Position numbers and translations under genes: made by a program
Shown here: positions 37,174-47,225 of the stretch, one piece after another
How the letters are laid out: each line of letters starts with the position of its first letter
Numbering within the stretch: position 1 is the stretch's first letter
Source: Clostridium ihumii AP5
GTDB lineage: Bacteria > Bacillota > Clostridia > Clostridiales > Clostridiaceae
Length of the DNA stretch: 64,000 nucleotides
Assembly (NCBI RefSeq): GCF_000612845.1
Contig: NZ_CCAT010000085.1
Coordinates: 124,001 to 188,000 of the forward strand
Direction of reading: 5' to 3'
Notes under the pieces: generated by a model
The model's input: the letters and a program-made list of their open reading frames with translations, nothing else
Told to the model about the DNA's origin: nothing
The model's database searches: none

Positions 37174-38442
37174 CTATTTTATTTTTTCTCTTGCAACTTC
37201 TAATGCTTTTTTAAATTGTGGATCTTTTTCTCTACTATATGGTTGTTCCCTTAAATTATCTGGGTATTTAACTTCCACATCTGGACTTATTCCAACTCCA
37301 TGTATATTTTTCCCATTTGGTGTAAAATATTTTGAAATTGTTATCTTTAATGCAGTACCATCTCCAAATCCATCTTGTGGTCTATAGAACGTAGTTTGAA
37401 CTACTCCCTTACCAAAGCTAGTTTCACCTACCAATGTTGCATATCCATAGTCCTGAAGTGATCCCATAAATATTTCAGACGCACTTGCACTATTTCCATC
37501 AATAAGTATAGTTACTGGAAGGCCTATACTATCTCCACCAACAGATTCATAATCTTTTTTCTTTCCATCTTTATCCTCTGTATAAACTATATTTTCGCCC
37601 TTTGGAACAAATTGCGATGCCATTTCTACTGTTTGATCTAAAAGCCCACCTGGATTTTCTCTTAAATCAACTATTAAACTTTCCATTCCTGAATCTTTTA
37701 AACTCTTTATTGCTTCTTTAAAATGTTTAGAAGTATTTTCATCAAACATTGAAACTTGTATATATCCAATTTTGTCTTCTATCATTTCATTTTTAACTGT
37801 TACCATTTCAATTTTTTCTCTTTTTAAATCAAATGATAATTCATCATTATCTCTACTTACTATAAGCTTTACTGCTCCGCCTTCTTCACCTTTCATTATT
37901 GAAGTTGCTTTATCCATATCTTTACTTGAAACAACCTCATCATTTACTGATATAATTTCATCACCAGCTAAAATTCCTGCTTTTTTTGCTGGTGAATTTT
38001 CAAATGTTGAAACTATAACTATCTTATCATTTTTAGCTCCTATTTGTATTCCTAATCCAACATAATTTCCTTCTGTTTGTGTTGTGAACTCTGTAAATTG
38101 TGCCTTATCCATATAACTTGTATATGGGTCTTTTAATGAAGCTGCCATCCCCTTTGCTGCACCAGTTATAAGATCTTCTTCATTTACAGTTCCCATGTAA
38201 CATTCATCTATCTTATCTTTGACAGTATATAATTTTTCAAAAGCTAATATATTTTCAAATGTCTTTTGACTAACTATAACTTTTCCATTTGGAAGTCTTA
38301 CTGATATCATACTTACTACAAATGCCGTTATAATATTAGTAAGTATTAAAAGAAGTACTGTATATGTAACAGATTTTCTTTTTACAGTTGTCTTTAGGCT
38401 ATCTCTTTTTAAATAGTCATTTCCATTTTTTTCATCATTCAT
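37174..38442 (-). CDS. S41 carboxyl-terminal processing protease (CtpB-like)
   Basis: 422 residues. One N-terminal membrane helix (about 26-46), PDZ domain (about 120-205; YVGLGIQIGAKND...KKAGILAGDEIISVNDE) and S41 serine protease core with the Ser in GNSASASEIFMG (about 325) and the Lys in ETSFGKGVVQT (about 350), the Ser-Lys dyad. CtpB in Bacillus cleaves SpoIVFA during sporulation. It sits between ftsEX and the MinJ-like gene as in Bacillus. Extracytoplasmic. Confidence 0.92.
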   Translation of the reverse strand: MNDEKNGNDYLKRDSLKTTVKRKSVTYTVLLLILTNIITAFVVSMISVRLPNGKVIVSQKTFENILAFEKLYTVKDKIDECYMGTVNEEDLITGAAKGMAASLKDPYTSYMDKAQFTEFTTQTEGNYVGLGIQIGAKNDKIVIVSTFENSPAKKAGILAGDEIISVNDEVVSSKDMDKATSIMKGEEGGAVKLIVSRDNDELSFDLKREKIEMVTVKNEMIEDKIGYIQVSMFDENTSKHFKEAIKSLKDSGMESLIVDLRENPGGLLDQTVEMASQFVPKGENIVYTEDKDGKKKDYESVGGDSIGLPVTILIDGNSASASEIFMGSLQDYGYATLVGETSFGKGVVQTTFYRPQDGFGDGTALKITISKYFTPNGKNIHGVGISPDVEVKYPDNLREQPYSREKDPQFKKALEVAREKIK

Positions 38443-38669
38443 TGCTATTCACCTCTTAAATTCCTACATTAATAAAATTGCTTAATATATCCAATTCCGT
38501 AGTTACTTTAAATAATTATAACACTATTTAAATAAAAACTTAATCTTACTTTTTTATTTATCATTTTATAATGAAAGCAACTCTATTTTCTTTATTATTA
38601 TATGTATCCATACACCGATTTTATTATCCATTATAAAAAATACTTTACAAAACTCTTCTGCAAAAACAA

Positions 38670-38698
38670 ATAGAGATTGTCTTTTGGACAACCTCTAT
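38670..38698 (-). terminator. Terminator after ftsX
   Basis: ATAGAGATTGTC pairs with GACAACCTCTAT (one G-T on the RNA) around TTTTG, 27 bases past the ftsX stop. Confidence 0.75.
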
Positions 38699-38725
38699 CT
38701 ATGTGAAAAATCATTTCTATTTTAA

Positions 38726-39616
38726 TTAAACTTTTAAGAATTTTCTCATTGAAATTATACTTCCTAATGAACCTATAAACATTCCACCAAGAATAAATTC
38801 CCATGATAAAGTTTTTAATATATACATATTGCTTACAAAATTAAATCCCATAAGATATTCTTGGAAGCAATTTTGTCCCCATATATATCCAAGATAAACT
38901 AATAATAAAGATATAAGTGATCCTAGAATTCCCAAAATCATACCTTCTATTACAAACGGCCATCTTATAAACCAATCAGTAGCTCCAACATATTTCATTA
39001 TTCCTATTTCTCTTTTTCTAGAAAATACAGTTATTTTTATTGTATTTCCTATTAAGAATACTGAAACAAGTATAAATATAATTGATGCTCCTATACCAGC
39101 CATAGTAACTGCATCTGTTATTTTTGTAACCTTATCAATTATCTCTCTAGCATCTTTAATTTTTTCAATTCCCTTTACATCTTTAATTGCTTCAACTACA
39201 TTATCTATAGCTTTAGGATCTTTAACTCTAACAATATATGATACTGGTAACGGATTTTTCTTGTCAAATCCTGCTGTAATACTTCCAGTATCGTCACCTA
39301 ATTGGTCTTTTAAATTTTCTAAAGCCTGCTCTTTACTTTCTAATTTAACATTTAAAACTCCTTCTGTATCTTTAAGAGTTTTTTCAAGTTTAGCTTTTTC
39401 TTCGCTAGTTATATCATCTTTCAAGTATATTCTTGCTTCAACTTTAGAACCAACATCATTAACAGCTTTATTTACATTTACCAATGTTAATGCTACTATA
39501 CCAAGTATAAAGAATGTAGCTGCAACAGTTGCTACTGAGGCAATACTTAAGGTTTTATTTCTTTTTATACTTTTAAATGCATCTTTGAAAAAATATTTAA
39601 TTGAATCAAATTTCAT
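38726..39616 (-). CDS. ftsX: Cell-division ABC permease FtsX
   Basis: 296 residues, four membrane helices (about 22-44, 170-190, 222-245, 268-288) with a large extracellular loop after helix 1 (about 45-165) that controls peptidoglycan hydrolases. The NKTLSIASVATVAATFFILG and GATDWFIRWPFVIEGMILG segments are family signatures. It overlaps ftsE by 11 bases. Confidence 0.95.
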   Translation of the reverse strand: MKFDSIKYFFKDAFKSIKRNKTLSIASVATVAATFFILGIVALTLVNVNKAVNDVGSKVEARIYLKDDITSEEKAKLEKTLKDTEGVLNVKLESKEQALENLKDQLGDDTGSITAGFDKKNPLPVSYIVRVKDPKAIDNVVEAIKDVKGIEKIKDAREIIDKVTKITDAVTMAGIGASIIFILVSVFLIGNTIKITVFSRKREIGIMKYVGATDWFIRWPFVIEGMILGILGSLISLLLVYLGYIWGQNCFQEYLMGFNFVSNMYILKTLSWEFILGGMFIGSLGSIISMRKFLKV

Positions 39617-40313
39617 AACCGTATTTACCCCTTTCTTCGTCTCTTGCTACAGTTCCTTTTTCTATAGCTATAACTCTCTTTTTCATAGAGTCAACAATAT
39701 CTTTGGCATGCGTAGCCATAACTACAGTTGTTCCAGCCCTATTAATATCACTTATAATATCCATTATTTCTAATGAAGTTTCTGGATCTAAATTACCAGT
39801 TGGCTCATCTGCAATTAAAAGGCTTGGACTATTTACAATTGCTCTTGCTATTGATATTCTTTGTTGCTCTCCACCTGATAACTCATTAGGAAATGATTTA
39901 TATTTCTTAGATAATCCAACCATTGATAATACAACAGGTACTTTCTTATGTATTTCTTTTTCTGTCGCACCTGTAACTCTTAATGCAAATGCTACATTTT
40001 CATAAACATTCAATGTAGGTATTAATCTGAAGTCTTGAAATACAACTCCTATTTTTCTTCTATAAAAAGGAACCTCTTTATTTGTTAATTTTGTTAAATC
40101 TGTCCCCTCTACAATTACATTTCCTGCTGTTGGATTTACTTCTTTTAACAACATTTTTATAAATGTAGACTTTCCAGCCCCACTTGGACCTACTAAAAAC
40201 ACAAACTCACCTTTATTTATTTCTATATTTAAATTCGATAACGCCAAAACGTTGTTATTATATACCTTCGTAACATTCTTAAATTCTATCATTTTCTTAT
40301 ATTCACACTCCAT
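39606..40313 (-). CDS. ftsE: Cell-division ATPase FtsE
   Basis: 235 residues. Walker A GPSGAGKST (about 43-51), signature LSGGEQQRISIARA, Walker B LLIADEPTGNLD and switch His MATHAKDIV. It drives FtsX. The start at 40313 has AAAAGG 6 bases upstream; an internal ATG at 40292 gives MIEFKNVTK, the usual FtsE beginning, but has a poor RBS. Confidence 0.95.
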   Translation of the reverse strand: MECEYKKMIEFKNVTKVYNNNVLALSNLNIEINKGEFVFLVGPSGAGKSTFIKMLLKEVNPTAGNVIVEGTDLTKLTNKEVPFYRRKIGVVFQDFRLIPTLNVYENVAFALRVTGATEKEIHKKVPVVLSMVGLSKKYKSFPNELSGGEQQRISIARAIVNSPSLLIADEPTGNLDPETSLEIMDIISDINRAGTTVVMATHAKDIVDSMKKRVIAIEKGTVARDEERGKYGYEI

Positions 40314-40432
40314 TCCTTTCCTTTTAAAATAAAACCTAACTTATACTTTTTCATTTCTTAATTATAGCATAATTTTTTGTCTTATTCTTATATAATAATA
40401 AAAAAAATCGTTAATTATAGGGTAAATATAAA

Positions 40433-40472
40433 AAAGTTAATGGATTTTGTACTATAAATACCCATTAACTTT
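40433..40472 (-). terminator. Terminator
   Basis: AAAGTTAATGG pairs with CCATTAACTTT around an 18-base loop, 10 bases past the stop of the 158-residue membrane protein. Confidence 0.7.
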
Positions 40473-40482
40473 AAAATTTGCT

Positions 40483-40959
40483 CTACATATTCAGAAGATT
40501 TACTAATATTACATCTAATGACAATGAATATATTAATGTAAAAAAACATATACTTCCTATTGCCAATATTATATTAAACTTTTCATAATAAATTCTCCAT
40601 TGTTTTTCTGAATCTAATGGTCTCATTACTATTGGTTTTGCAAATCCAACAGCTGTAAGAAATAATCCTACACAAGACACTATCATTCCTATCAACATAG
40701 AATATCTTAATATTTGGAATGCCCATATATACGAAAAACTTAAAAACTGTACTCCATACCCCCATATAAAATCACTTTTGTATTGATAATTATTTGAAAT
40801 AGTGTATATAGTGGCAATTATAAAAGCTCCTACTATTACAAGTGCATATATAATTAATGATATTTTAAAGCTTTGAAGTATATCGCCAATTATCATTTTA
40901 GTTTTAGATCTTCCACTTATGTATTGATTATTTTCAGATGATTTCATTTCATAATTCAT
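40483..40959 (-). CDS. Hypothetical four-helix membrane protein
   Basis: 158 residues, not recognised. Soluble N-terminus of about 30 residues, then helices at about 33-52, 68-84, 88-110 and 133-155, with a basic/aromatic loop DSEKQWRIYYEK. It has an SD of GTGGAAG, its own terminator, and lies upstream of ftsE on the same strand with a 170-base gap, so it is probably a separate unit. The shape suggests a small integral-membrane protein of unknown role. Confidence 0.7.
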   Translation of the reverse strand: MNYEMKSSENNQYISGRSKTKMIIGDILQSFKISLIIYALVIVGAFIIATIYTISNNYQYKSDFIWGYGVQFLSFSYIWAFQILRYSMLIGMIVSCVGLFLTAVGFAKPIVMRPLDSEKQWRIYYEKFNIILAIGSICFFTLIYSLSLDVILVNLLNM

Positions 40960-41248
40960 ATATCTTCCACTTATTATCTATTTTATAATTAGATAATACT
41001 CCTTTCCTAAAAGTTTTTAAATTTACATATTATATTATTTCTTAATTATAAATAAATATGATAAAAGTTCTATATATTTATAACTATTAATAAAAATTTC
41101 ATATATGAACAAACTATTTTTTAATAATTTTATCATACATTCTTACAAATGTCATTATTTTCTGTAAATTGAAATTAATCAACTTTATTTTTATTCTTAT
41201 TCCTATTTTTATGTTAAAATATTACTAATATTACGTTTTTAGAAAGGA

Positions 41249-42016
41249 TTGATTATTATTAAACACAATTTTGATTTAATATTAGGAGTACTCTTTGTTA
41301 TTTACTTTTTAACACTAACTATCTTTCTCGGTAAAATAGCCTTTAGTTCATTCTTTTTAATCACAGGAATATTTCTAATAGTTTTTCATTATTCTAAACC
41401 TTACTTTTATAGCATAAATACTATTTCTAGCCTAATTAAATTTGCTAAACCTTTTCTAATAATTTTTCTTATAGTTTTTATTGTTTTAGAAGGATTTATT
41501 ATTTATTTCTCAACTTTAAAGGATACAACTACTTCAGATTACATTGTAATTTTAGGTGCGGGTCTTAAAAATGATAAGCCATCTTTAACACTTAAAAGAC
41601 GCCTTGATGCCGTTATCCAATTAACTAAAACTTCTAATGAAAGTTCTAAAATTATCCTTTCTGGTGGACAAGGTCCTGATGAAGGTATTTCAGAAGCTGA
41701 AGCTATGAAAATTTATTTACTTAATAATGGTATTTCATCAAATAAAATTATTTTAGAAAATAAATCAACTAACACTTTTGAAAACTTTAAATTTTCTAGA
41801 AATATGATACAAAAAGATTCTAATATGAACTTTAGTGATATAAAAATTAAAATAATCACTAGTAACTTTCATGCTTTTAGAAGTAGTATTTTAGCTAACC
41901 GTAATGGCTATAATAATGTTACATTTTATAATAGCCCTACCCCATTAATATTAGAACCAAATTTCTTTACTAGGGAATTTTTTGCTACTTTTAAATCAAT
42001 AATATTTGATAAATAA
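41249..42016 (+). CDS. YdcF/SanA/ElyC-family membrane protein (DUF218)
   Basis: 255 residues. Three hydrophobic helices (about 8-25, 30-48, 70-90), then a DUF218 domain: DYIVILGAGLKNDKPSLTLKRRLDAVIQL (about 96-124), ILSGGQGPDEGISEAEAM and the C-terminal ITSNFHAFRSSILANRNGY. Related proteins act in envelope polysaccharide and lipid-carrier metabolism. The ORF starts at a TTG with AAAGG almost touching it and no ATG nearby, so the true start (perhaps an unusual ATT codon a few bases on) is uncertain. Confidence 0.82.
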   Translation: MIIIKHNFDLILGVLFVIYFLTLTIFLGKIAFSSFFLITGIFLIVFHYSKPYFYSINTISSLIKFAKPFLIIFLIVFIVLEGFIIYFSTLKDTTTSDYIVILGAGLKNDKPSLTLKRRLDAVIQLTKTSNESSKIILSGGQGPDEGISEAEAMKIYLLNNGISSNKIILENKSTNTFENFKFSRNMIQKDSNMNFSDIKIKIITSNFHAFRSSILANRNGYNNVTFYNSPTPLILEPNFFTREFFATFKSIIFDK

Positions 42017-42226
42017 GAAAACTATACTATAGGGAAACAAGCTCGAATTCAAAACTATTTTTTAGCTGTAAATATATTGCTTTCAAAAGAAATACTTACT
42101 ATAAAATGATTCCGAGCTAGTCTCACTCTTAAGGGTATCCAAGTTTTGGAACTAATAATTATGAAGATGAACTTGGAACCCTATATTTCAAGTCATAATA
42201 TATTTTTGAAATAGTATAGTTTTCTT
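42015..42226 (+). terminator. Terminator split by element D
   Basis: AAGAAAACTATACTAT (42015-42030) and ATAGTATAGTTTTCTT (42211-42226) are perfect complements. If element D with one TA is removed, the inner bases TTTCAA...TTGAAA continue the stem to about 20 base pairs with a loop near GTCATAATATATTT. It directly follows the YdcF-family stop. Confidence 0.75.
42028..42185 (-). mobile_element. MITE-like element, copy D
   Basis: 158 bases. Read on the minus strand it begins TATAGGGTTCCAAGTTC and ends GAGCTTGTTTCCCTATA. Its far half matches copy B (ATTTCTTTTGAAAG, TTACAGCTAAAA, GAGCTTG). Shortest full-ended member apart from F; probably an internal deletion derivative. TA flanks both sides. Confidence 0.85.
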
Positions 42227-42638
42227 ATATTTATTTTTATATTCTCTCAATTTTTTGTTACATATCTATTATTCACATTATATATATATTATTTTAATCA
42301 GTATTTAATATGTAGAATCTATACTATAAATTAAATAAACTATTTCAAATAGTTGTTAACCTATTAATTTGAAACTCCTATACATTTAAAAATTTTGCAA
42401 ATTATTTTTTCTTAAATTTTTTGATCACTAACAATATAATACTTTAGATCGGAATCTCCGCTCTAATAATTTATGATACTTAAAATAACTTTACTATAAT
42501 ATTTTATCTTTAATTGTTAATGTTTAATTTTCATATAAATTCTCAACTAAAATATAATTAACTTATTTTTTTAATTTCTATTATGAATAAAGTAATCTAC
42601 ATAAATTAATTTTATATATATAGTTGGGAGTGATTTTT
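42186..42638. other. AT-rich gene-free region
   Basis: About 450 bases following element D. It includes the second arm of the split terminator and a stretch near 42508-42560 (AATTGTTAATGTTTAATTTT) faintly like the right part of elements C and E. No ORF seen. Confidence 0.5.
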
Positions 42639-43193
42639 TTGAATGGTCAATCATTATTTCTATCTGTAATTGCATTAATTTATGCAATTTATTTTATTAT
42701 TGTTGGGGTAAATATACTAAAAACTAAAACTTATATTTCTCATATTACTTCTACAGAATTAATTGTATTGTTTTTTATACTTTTAGTAATGCCTTGGAAT
42801 AAGAATACAATTTTTGTAGGCTTATGTGCCCTTATCTTCTTCTTGTTTTATTTATTTTTTACACGAAAAAAATATACAAAATTATTTATATATAATATTG
42901 ATACTAATAACCTAAAAAAAATATTTGATAAAACTTTACTAACAAACAACTTAATATCTAATTCTATCTCTTTGTACTCTTATGAAATTAATCCCATTAC
43001 ACATACCTATACTGATATAATAAAAATTAAGAATTGTAAACATCTAAACAATCACAAACAAATTTTAGTAGACTTTGAAAATAATATTTATACTGAAAAT
43101 TCATTTGAAGACACTTATATAGGTAAAGTAATGATTTTTTTAGGTATACTATTTATTCTTTTAATTGGATTTTTCTTTATAAAAACTATATAG
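42639..43193 (+). CDS. Hypothetical membrane protein
   Basis: About 184 residues, not recognised. Three N-terminal helices (about 4-24, 35-50, 54-72), a cytoplasmic-looking central segment of about 90 residues (FTRKKYTKLFIYNIDTNNLKKIF...) and one C-terminal helix (about 160-182). I begin at TTG 42639, which has GGGAG about 8 bases before it; a TTG at 42624 lies inside that RBS. Stands alone with a shared terminator. Confidence 0.6.
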   Translation: MNGQSLFLSVIALIYAIYFIIVGVNILKTKTYISHITSTELIVLFFILLVMPWNKNTIFVGLCALIFFLFYLFFTRKKYTKLFIYNIDTNNLKKIFDKTLLTNNLISNSISLYSYEINPITHTYTDIIKIKNCKHLNNHKQILVDFENNIYTENSFEDTYIGKVMIFLGILFILLIGFFFIKTI

Positions 43194-43208
43194 ATTTTAA
43201 TATAATAA

Positions 43209-43246
43209 AAGACTTTATGATTAGCAGTAACTAACCATAAAGTCTT
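43209..43246. terminator. Bidirectional terminator
   Basis: AAGACTTTATG pairs with CATAAAGTCTT, with an inner TTAG/CTAA stem, between convergent genes. Confidence 0.85.
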
Positions 43247-43268
43247 AACTTTTTACATTAACTTAAAT

Positions 43269-44207
43269 TTACTTTATTTCTAAACCTTTTTTAACAGCTT
43301 TAACTATATCTTCTGATGTTAATCCATATGCTTTTAATAAGTCTGCTGGTTTTCCACTTTCTCCGAAAGTATCTTTTACACCAACTCTTAATACTGGAAC
43401 TGGATAATTTGCTGTTACAGTTTCAGCTACAGCTGATCCTAATCCACCAATTATATTGTGTTCTTCTGCTGTAACTATTAATCCTGTTTTTCTAGCAGCA
43501 TTTACTATAGCTTCTTCATCTATTGGTTTTATTGTATGTATATTAAGTACAGTAGCTTTTATTCCTTCTTCACTTAATGTATTTGCTGCTTCTAAAGCTG
43601 CATCAACCATTATTCCTGTAGCAATTATACAAACATCTTTTCCTTCTCTTAGGTTAACTGCTTTTCCAATTTCAAATTTATAATCTGAATTTGTGTTTAT
43701 TTCTGGAACACCACTTCTACCAAGTCTCACATAACATGGTCCATTATATTTTATTATAGCTTCTATTGCTGCTTCTGTTTCTATAGCATCACTTGGGCTT
43801 ATAACTACCATATTAGGAATACTTCTCATAAGTGATATATCTTCTATTGCTTGGTGTGATGCACCATCTTCACCTACTGTTAATCCAGCGTGTGTTGCAC
43901 ATACTTTTACATTTAATTTAGGATAACATATAGAGTTTCTTATTTGTTCAAATCCTCTACCTGCTGCAAACATTGCAAATGTACTTACAAATGGAATTTT
44001 TCCACAACTTGCAAGTCCTGCTGCTACAGACATCATATTTCCTTCTGCTATTCCCATATTTAAAAATCTATCTTCACATACTTTTTTAAATTCTGCAGTT
44101 TTTGTAGATTTAGATAAATCTGCATCTAAAACTACTATATTTTTATTTTCTTGACCCATTCTTGCAAGTGATTTTCCGTATGCTTCTCTTGTTGCTATTT
44201 TTGCCAT
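43269..44207 (-). CDS. Transketolase, C-terminal subunit
   Basis: About 312 residues. Pyrimidine-binding domain of TPP enzymes (VLDADLSKSTKTAEF, FLNMGIAEGNMMSVAAGLA with the catalytic Glu, FAAGRGFEQIRNSICYPKLNV) and a C-terminal transketolase domain (VCIIATGIMVDAALEAANTL). Joins the N-terminal subunit to make a two-chain transketolase, as in clostridia and archaea. Start at ATG 44207 (RBS GGAGGGG), which overlaps the upstream stop by one base (TAATG). Pentose-phosphate pathway. Confidence 0.94.
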   Translation of the reverse strand: MAKIATREAYGKSLARMGQENKNIVVLDADLSKSTKTAEFKKVCEDRFLNMGIAEGNMMSVAAGLASCGKIPFVSTFAMFAAGRGFEQIRNSICYPKLNVKVCATHAGLTVGEDGASHQAIEDISLMRSIPNMVVISPSDAIETEAAIEAIIKYNGPCYVRLGRSGVPEINTNSDYKFEIGKAVNLREGKDVCIIATGIMVDAALEAANTLSEEGIKATVLNIHTIKPIDEEAIVNAARKTGLIVTAEEHNIIGGLGSAVAETVTANYPVPVLRVGVKDTFGESGKPADLLKAYGLTSEDIVKAVKKGLEIK

Positions 44208-45034
44208 TATTTTTCCCCTCCTATTTCCTTTAATGCTATTTCGCATTGTTCTTTACTAGGAGCTGATCCATGCCATCCAGCTTGATTCTCCATAAATGAC
44301 ACACCTTTGCCTTTAATAGTTTTACATACTATCATAGTAGGTTTACCTTTAAAATTCTTAGCCTTTTCAACAGCTTCTTTTATAGCTGCTAAATCGTGAC
44401 CATCTTCTAATGATATAACATTCCATCCAAAAGCAACAAATTTATCTGCTATTGGATTCGGATTCATAACTTTAGATATATCTCCGTCAATTTGTAAGCC
44501 ATTATAATCAACAAATGCTGTTAAATTATCTAATTTGTAATGAGCAGCACACATTGATGCTTCCCATACTTGACCCTCTTCAAGTTCTCCATCACCTAAA
44601 AGTGTATAAACTCTATAGTCTTTATTATCTAATTTTCCTGCTAATGCCATACCTACAGCAGTTGATATTCCTTGGCCTAATGAACCTGTTGACATATCAA
44701 CACCTGGCACATAATTCATATTTGGATGTCCTTGTAGTATAGAACCTATTTTTCTTAATTTCATAAGTTCTGACTTATCAAAAAAGCCCATTTCAGCTAA
44801 TGTAGCATACAATACTGGTGCTGCATGACCCTTTGAAAGTACAAATCTATCTCTATCAGGATCATTTGGTTTACTTGGATCAACGTTCATTTCATTGAAA
44901 TATAACGTAGTTAAAATTTCAACAGATGATAATGATCCACCTGGGTGTCCTGATGCTGATTCTGTTAACATTGTAACAATATCTTTTCTTATTTCTTTAG
45001 TTATTTCTTGTAATTGGTCTAGTGTCTTTTCCAT
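44207..45034 (-). CDS. Transketolase, N-terminal subunit
   Basis: 275 residues: the TPP diphosphate-binding half, with SKGHAAPVLYATL, GSLGQGIS and the Mg/TPP motif LLGDGELEEGQVWEA (about 150-164; GDG...N-type). First gene of the pair, RBS TAGGAGG. With the following gene it moves two-carbon units between sugar phosphates. Confidence 0.94.
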   Translation of the reverse strand: MEKTLDQLQEITKEIRKDIVTMLTESASGHPGGSLSSVEILTTLYFNEMNVDPSKPNDPDRDRFVLSKGHAAPVLYATLAEMGFFDKSELMKLRKIGSILQGHPNMNYVPGVDMSTGSLGQGISTAVGMALAGKLDNKDYRVYTLLGDGELEEGQVWEASMCAAHYKLDNLTAFVDYNGLQIDGDISKVMNPNPIADKFVAFGWNVISLEDGHDLAAIKEAVEKAKNFKGKPTMIVCKTIKGKGVSFMENQAGWHGSAPSKEQCEIALKEIGGEK

Positions 45035-45140
45035 ATAACCAGTACCTCCTAGATTATCTTCTATAAATATTATAACAATTTTCTATCTTTTAACAATGTA
45101 TTTTTATCTTAAGTTTTTTACTTATCCATATTAAAACTAT

Positions 45141-45164
45141 AAAAGAACCTGTTAAGGTTCTTTT
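45141..45164 (-). terminator. Terminator after mazF
   Basis: AAAAGAACCT - GTTA - AGGTTCTTTT, perfect 10-base stem, 32 bases past the mazF stop. Confidence 0.85.
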
Positions 45165-45195
45165 ATTATATGTGTATATTAAACTCTTTATTAAA

Positions 45196-45561
45196 TTAAA
45201 CTGTCTTTTTATGCTTTAAATCTAAGCTAAGCATCAAAGATGTATTGACCTTTTCCATATCTTCTTTTGTCATATGACCTATCTTTTCTTTTAATCTTCT
45301 CTTATCTAAAGTTCTTATTTGTTCTAAAAGAACTACTGAATCTTTATTTAGTCCATACTCTTCTGATGATATTTCCACATGTGTTGGCAACTTAGCCTTA
45401 TTTATTTGAGACGTTATAGCAGCTACAATAACTGTAGGGCTATATCTATTTCCTATATCATTTTGAATGATTATAACAGGCCTAACGCCTCCTTGTTCTG
45501 ATCCCACAACTGGACTTAAATCTGCATAAAATATATCTCCTCTTTTCACAACAGTTGTCAT
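45196..45561 (-). CDS. mazF: MazF/PemK-type endoribonuclease toxin
   Basis: About 121 residues. [32 protein letters not shown] is the conserved opening with the catalytic Arg, and [19 protein letters not shown] supplies the second catalytic strand; close to Bacillus EndoA/NdoA, which cuts RNA at UACAU. Paired with the antitoxin gene just upstream (16 bases) and located after alr as in many Firmicutes. Start set at ATG 45561; the GTG at 45573 has the SD too near. Confidence 0.93.
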   Translation of the reverse strand: MTTVVKRGDIFYADLSPVVGSEQGGVRPVIIIQNDIGNRYSPTVIVAAITSQINKAKLPTHVEISSEEYGLNKDSVVLLEQIRTLDKRRLKEKIGHMTKEDMEKVNTSLMLSLDLKHKKTV

Positions 45562-45577
45562 TAGGCAATTCACACTC

Positions 45578-45841
45578 CTAAAGCTTTGATTCATATTTTA
45601 TGAAATCACAAACATCTTGTTCTAATCCCAATTCGGATATTTCTAAATTTAATTCCGCCATTTCTAAATATCCATTTTTCATATTTTCTATAAATTCTAT
45701 TGGAAGTTCTTCCTCTATATATAATATTATAGAGTTATCCAAAGTTTCCTTACTTTCACTATAATCTTTAGTCAAAGTATCACTTATATTCATTAACATT
45801 GACTTAGAAATATCTGCATGCAACTTCTTTGAATCTGACAT
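45578..45841 (-). CDS. mazE: MazE/EndoAI-type antitoxin
   Basis: 87 residues. N-terminal ribbon-helix-helix-like part (to about 45) and acidic C-terminal tail ([30 protein letters not shown]) of the kind that occupies the MazF groove. Its position before mazF makes the assignment, since sequence conservation is modest. RBS GGAGG at 12 bases. Probably represses its own operon. Confidence 0.82.
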   Translation of the reverse strand: MSDSKKLHADISKSMLMNISDTLTKDYSESKETLDNSIILYIEEELPIEFIENMKNGYLEMAELNLEISELGLEQDVCDFIKYESKL

Positions 45842-45986
45842 GGAACATCACTACCTCCTATATAACTAATAACAACCATTTATGTACCGTTTTAATTATA
45901 ATTGAATTAATGTCATGATGTCAAAGAAATTATTGGTTTTTTCTACTTTCTACAACAGTTTTTTACTTTATCTGACAATGCATTAG

Positions 45987-47150
45987 TTACACATAATTTC
46001 TAACCTTAATTACTTTTCCACCTTTTGTATAAACCCTCGGAACTCTCTTATTAATTGCACAAATTACTTCATAGTTAATAGTTCCTAGGCTTTCTGCTAT
46101 ATCATCAGCATTAAATTTATTACCTTGGTTGTCTTCACCTAATAGTATAACCTCATTTCCAATTTTTACACCCTCAATATCAGTTATATCTATCATACAT
46201 TGGTCCATACATATGGTTCCAACTATCGGTGCAAACTTTCCATTAATAATAACTTTTCCTTTTCCAAAAAGTAATCTTGTATATCCATCTGCATATCCTA
46301 CTGGTAATGTAGCTATAATGCTTTCCCTCTCTGTAGTAAACCGTCTTCCATAACTTATATGCTCTCCTGCCTTTAAAGTCTTTATATGAACTATATTAGA
46401 CTTAACTGACATAACTGGCCTTAAATTCAATTTACCCTTTAAAACTTCATTTGACGGATAATATCCATATTGGATAATTCCAGGTCTAACATAATCGAAA
46501 TGAGTCTTAGGCAAATCTATAATTGCAGCACTATTTCCTATATGTCTATTATTTATTTTCACATCATTTTCTATTAACCTTTTATAAAAATCCTCATAAC
46601 ACATCAATTGTTTAAGTGTATATTCTTTACAGCTTTCATCAGCTGAAGAAAAATGTGAAAATAAACCTTCAATTTCTATATTTGGTAGTTGATTTATTTT
46701 TGATATTTCATTTAAACTAGTTTCATTTGGTAAGAATCCTATCCTTCCCATGCCTGTATCTATCCCTATATGAATCTTAGCTATTTTATTTTTCTTTCTT
46801 GCCATATTGGATAACTCTTTTGCAAACTCATAATTTATAACAGTTTGCTCAATATTATATTTTAAAAGTGTATCTATCAAGTTTGGTGGTGTAAAACCTA
46901 ATATCATTATAGGTGCATCTATCCCTGATCTCCTCAATTCTACTGCTTCACTAATTACTGCTACTGCTAATCTATCTGCTCCATTTTCTAAAAGCACTGG
47001 TGCTACATCTACTGCTCCATGTCCATAAGCATCAGCTTTTACAACTGCAATAATTCCCTTACTTTGTGAAGCTCTTCTTATTTCTTTCATATTGTGAGCT
47101 AATTTATCTAAATCTATTTCTGCCCACACTGGTCTTAAATGTCTAAACAT
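45987..47150 (-). CDS. alr: Alanine racemase
   Basis: About 387 residues. PLP Lys at 38 in [12 protein letters not shown], the second catalytic Tyr in [13 protein letters not shown] (about 264), PLP contacts GMGRIGF and [13 protein letters not shown]. Makes D-Ala for peptidoglycan; in spore formers Alr also blunts L-Ala germination. Start ATG 47150 (AGAGGTGG). Downstream of the GerS-like gene by about 75 bases. Confidence 0.97.
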   Translation of the reverse strand: MFRHLRPVWAEIDLDKLAHNMKEIRRASQSKGIIAVVKADAYGHGAVDVAPVLLENGADRLAVAVISEAVELRRSGIDAPIMILGFTPPNLIDTLLKYNIEQTVINYEFAKELSNMARKKNKIAKIHIGIDTGMGRIGFLPNETSLNEISKINQLPNIEIEGLFSHFSSADESCKEYTLKQLMCYEDFYKRLIENDVKINNRHIGNSAAIIDLPKTHFDYVRPGIIQYGYYPSNEVLKGKLNLRPVMSVKSNIVHIKTLKAGEHISYGRRFTTERESIIATLPVGYADGYTRLLFGKGKVIINGKFAPIVGTICMDQCMIDITDIEGVKIGNEVILLGEDNQGNKFNADDIAESLGTINYEVICAINKRVPRVYTKGGKVIKVRNYV

Positions 47151-47225
47151 TTTTTCCACCTCTCCATAAAATTAACTATTTATAATGTTATATAATACAA
47201 CTTGATACCCAATATGTAACCATAT

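Noticed and set aside
42500-42570. Sequence faintly like the right part of elements C and E
   Set aside because: Similarity is confined to AT-rich TTGTTAAT-type words and there are no terminal repeats, so I did not call a copy.
45578-47150. Part of a recently acquired toxin-antitoxin island
   Set aside because: mazEF after alr is an ancestral Firmicute arrangement, with base composition like its neighbours.
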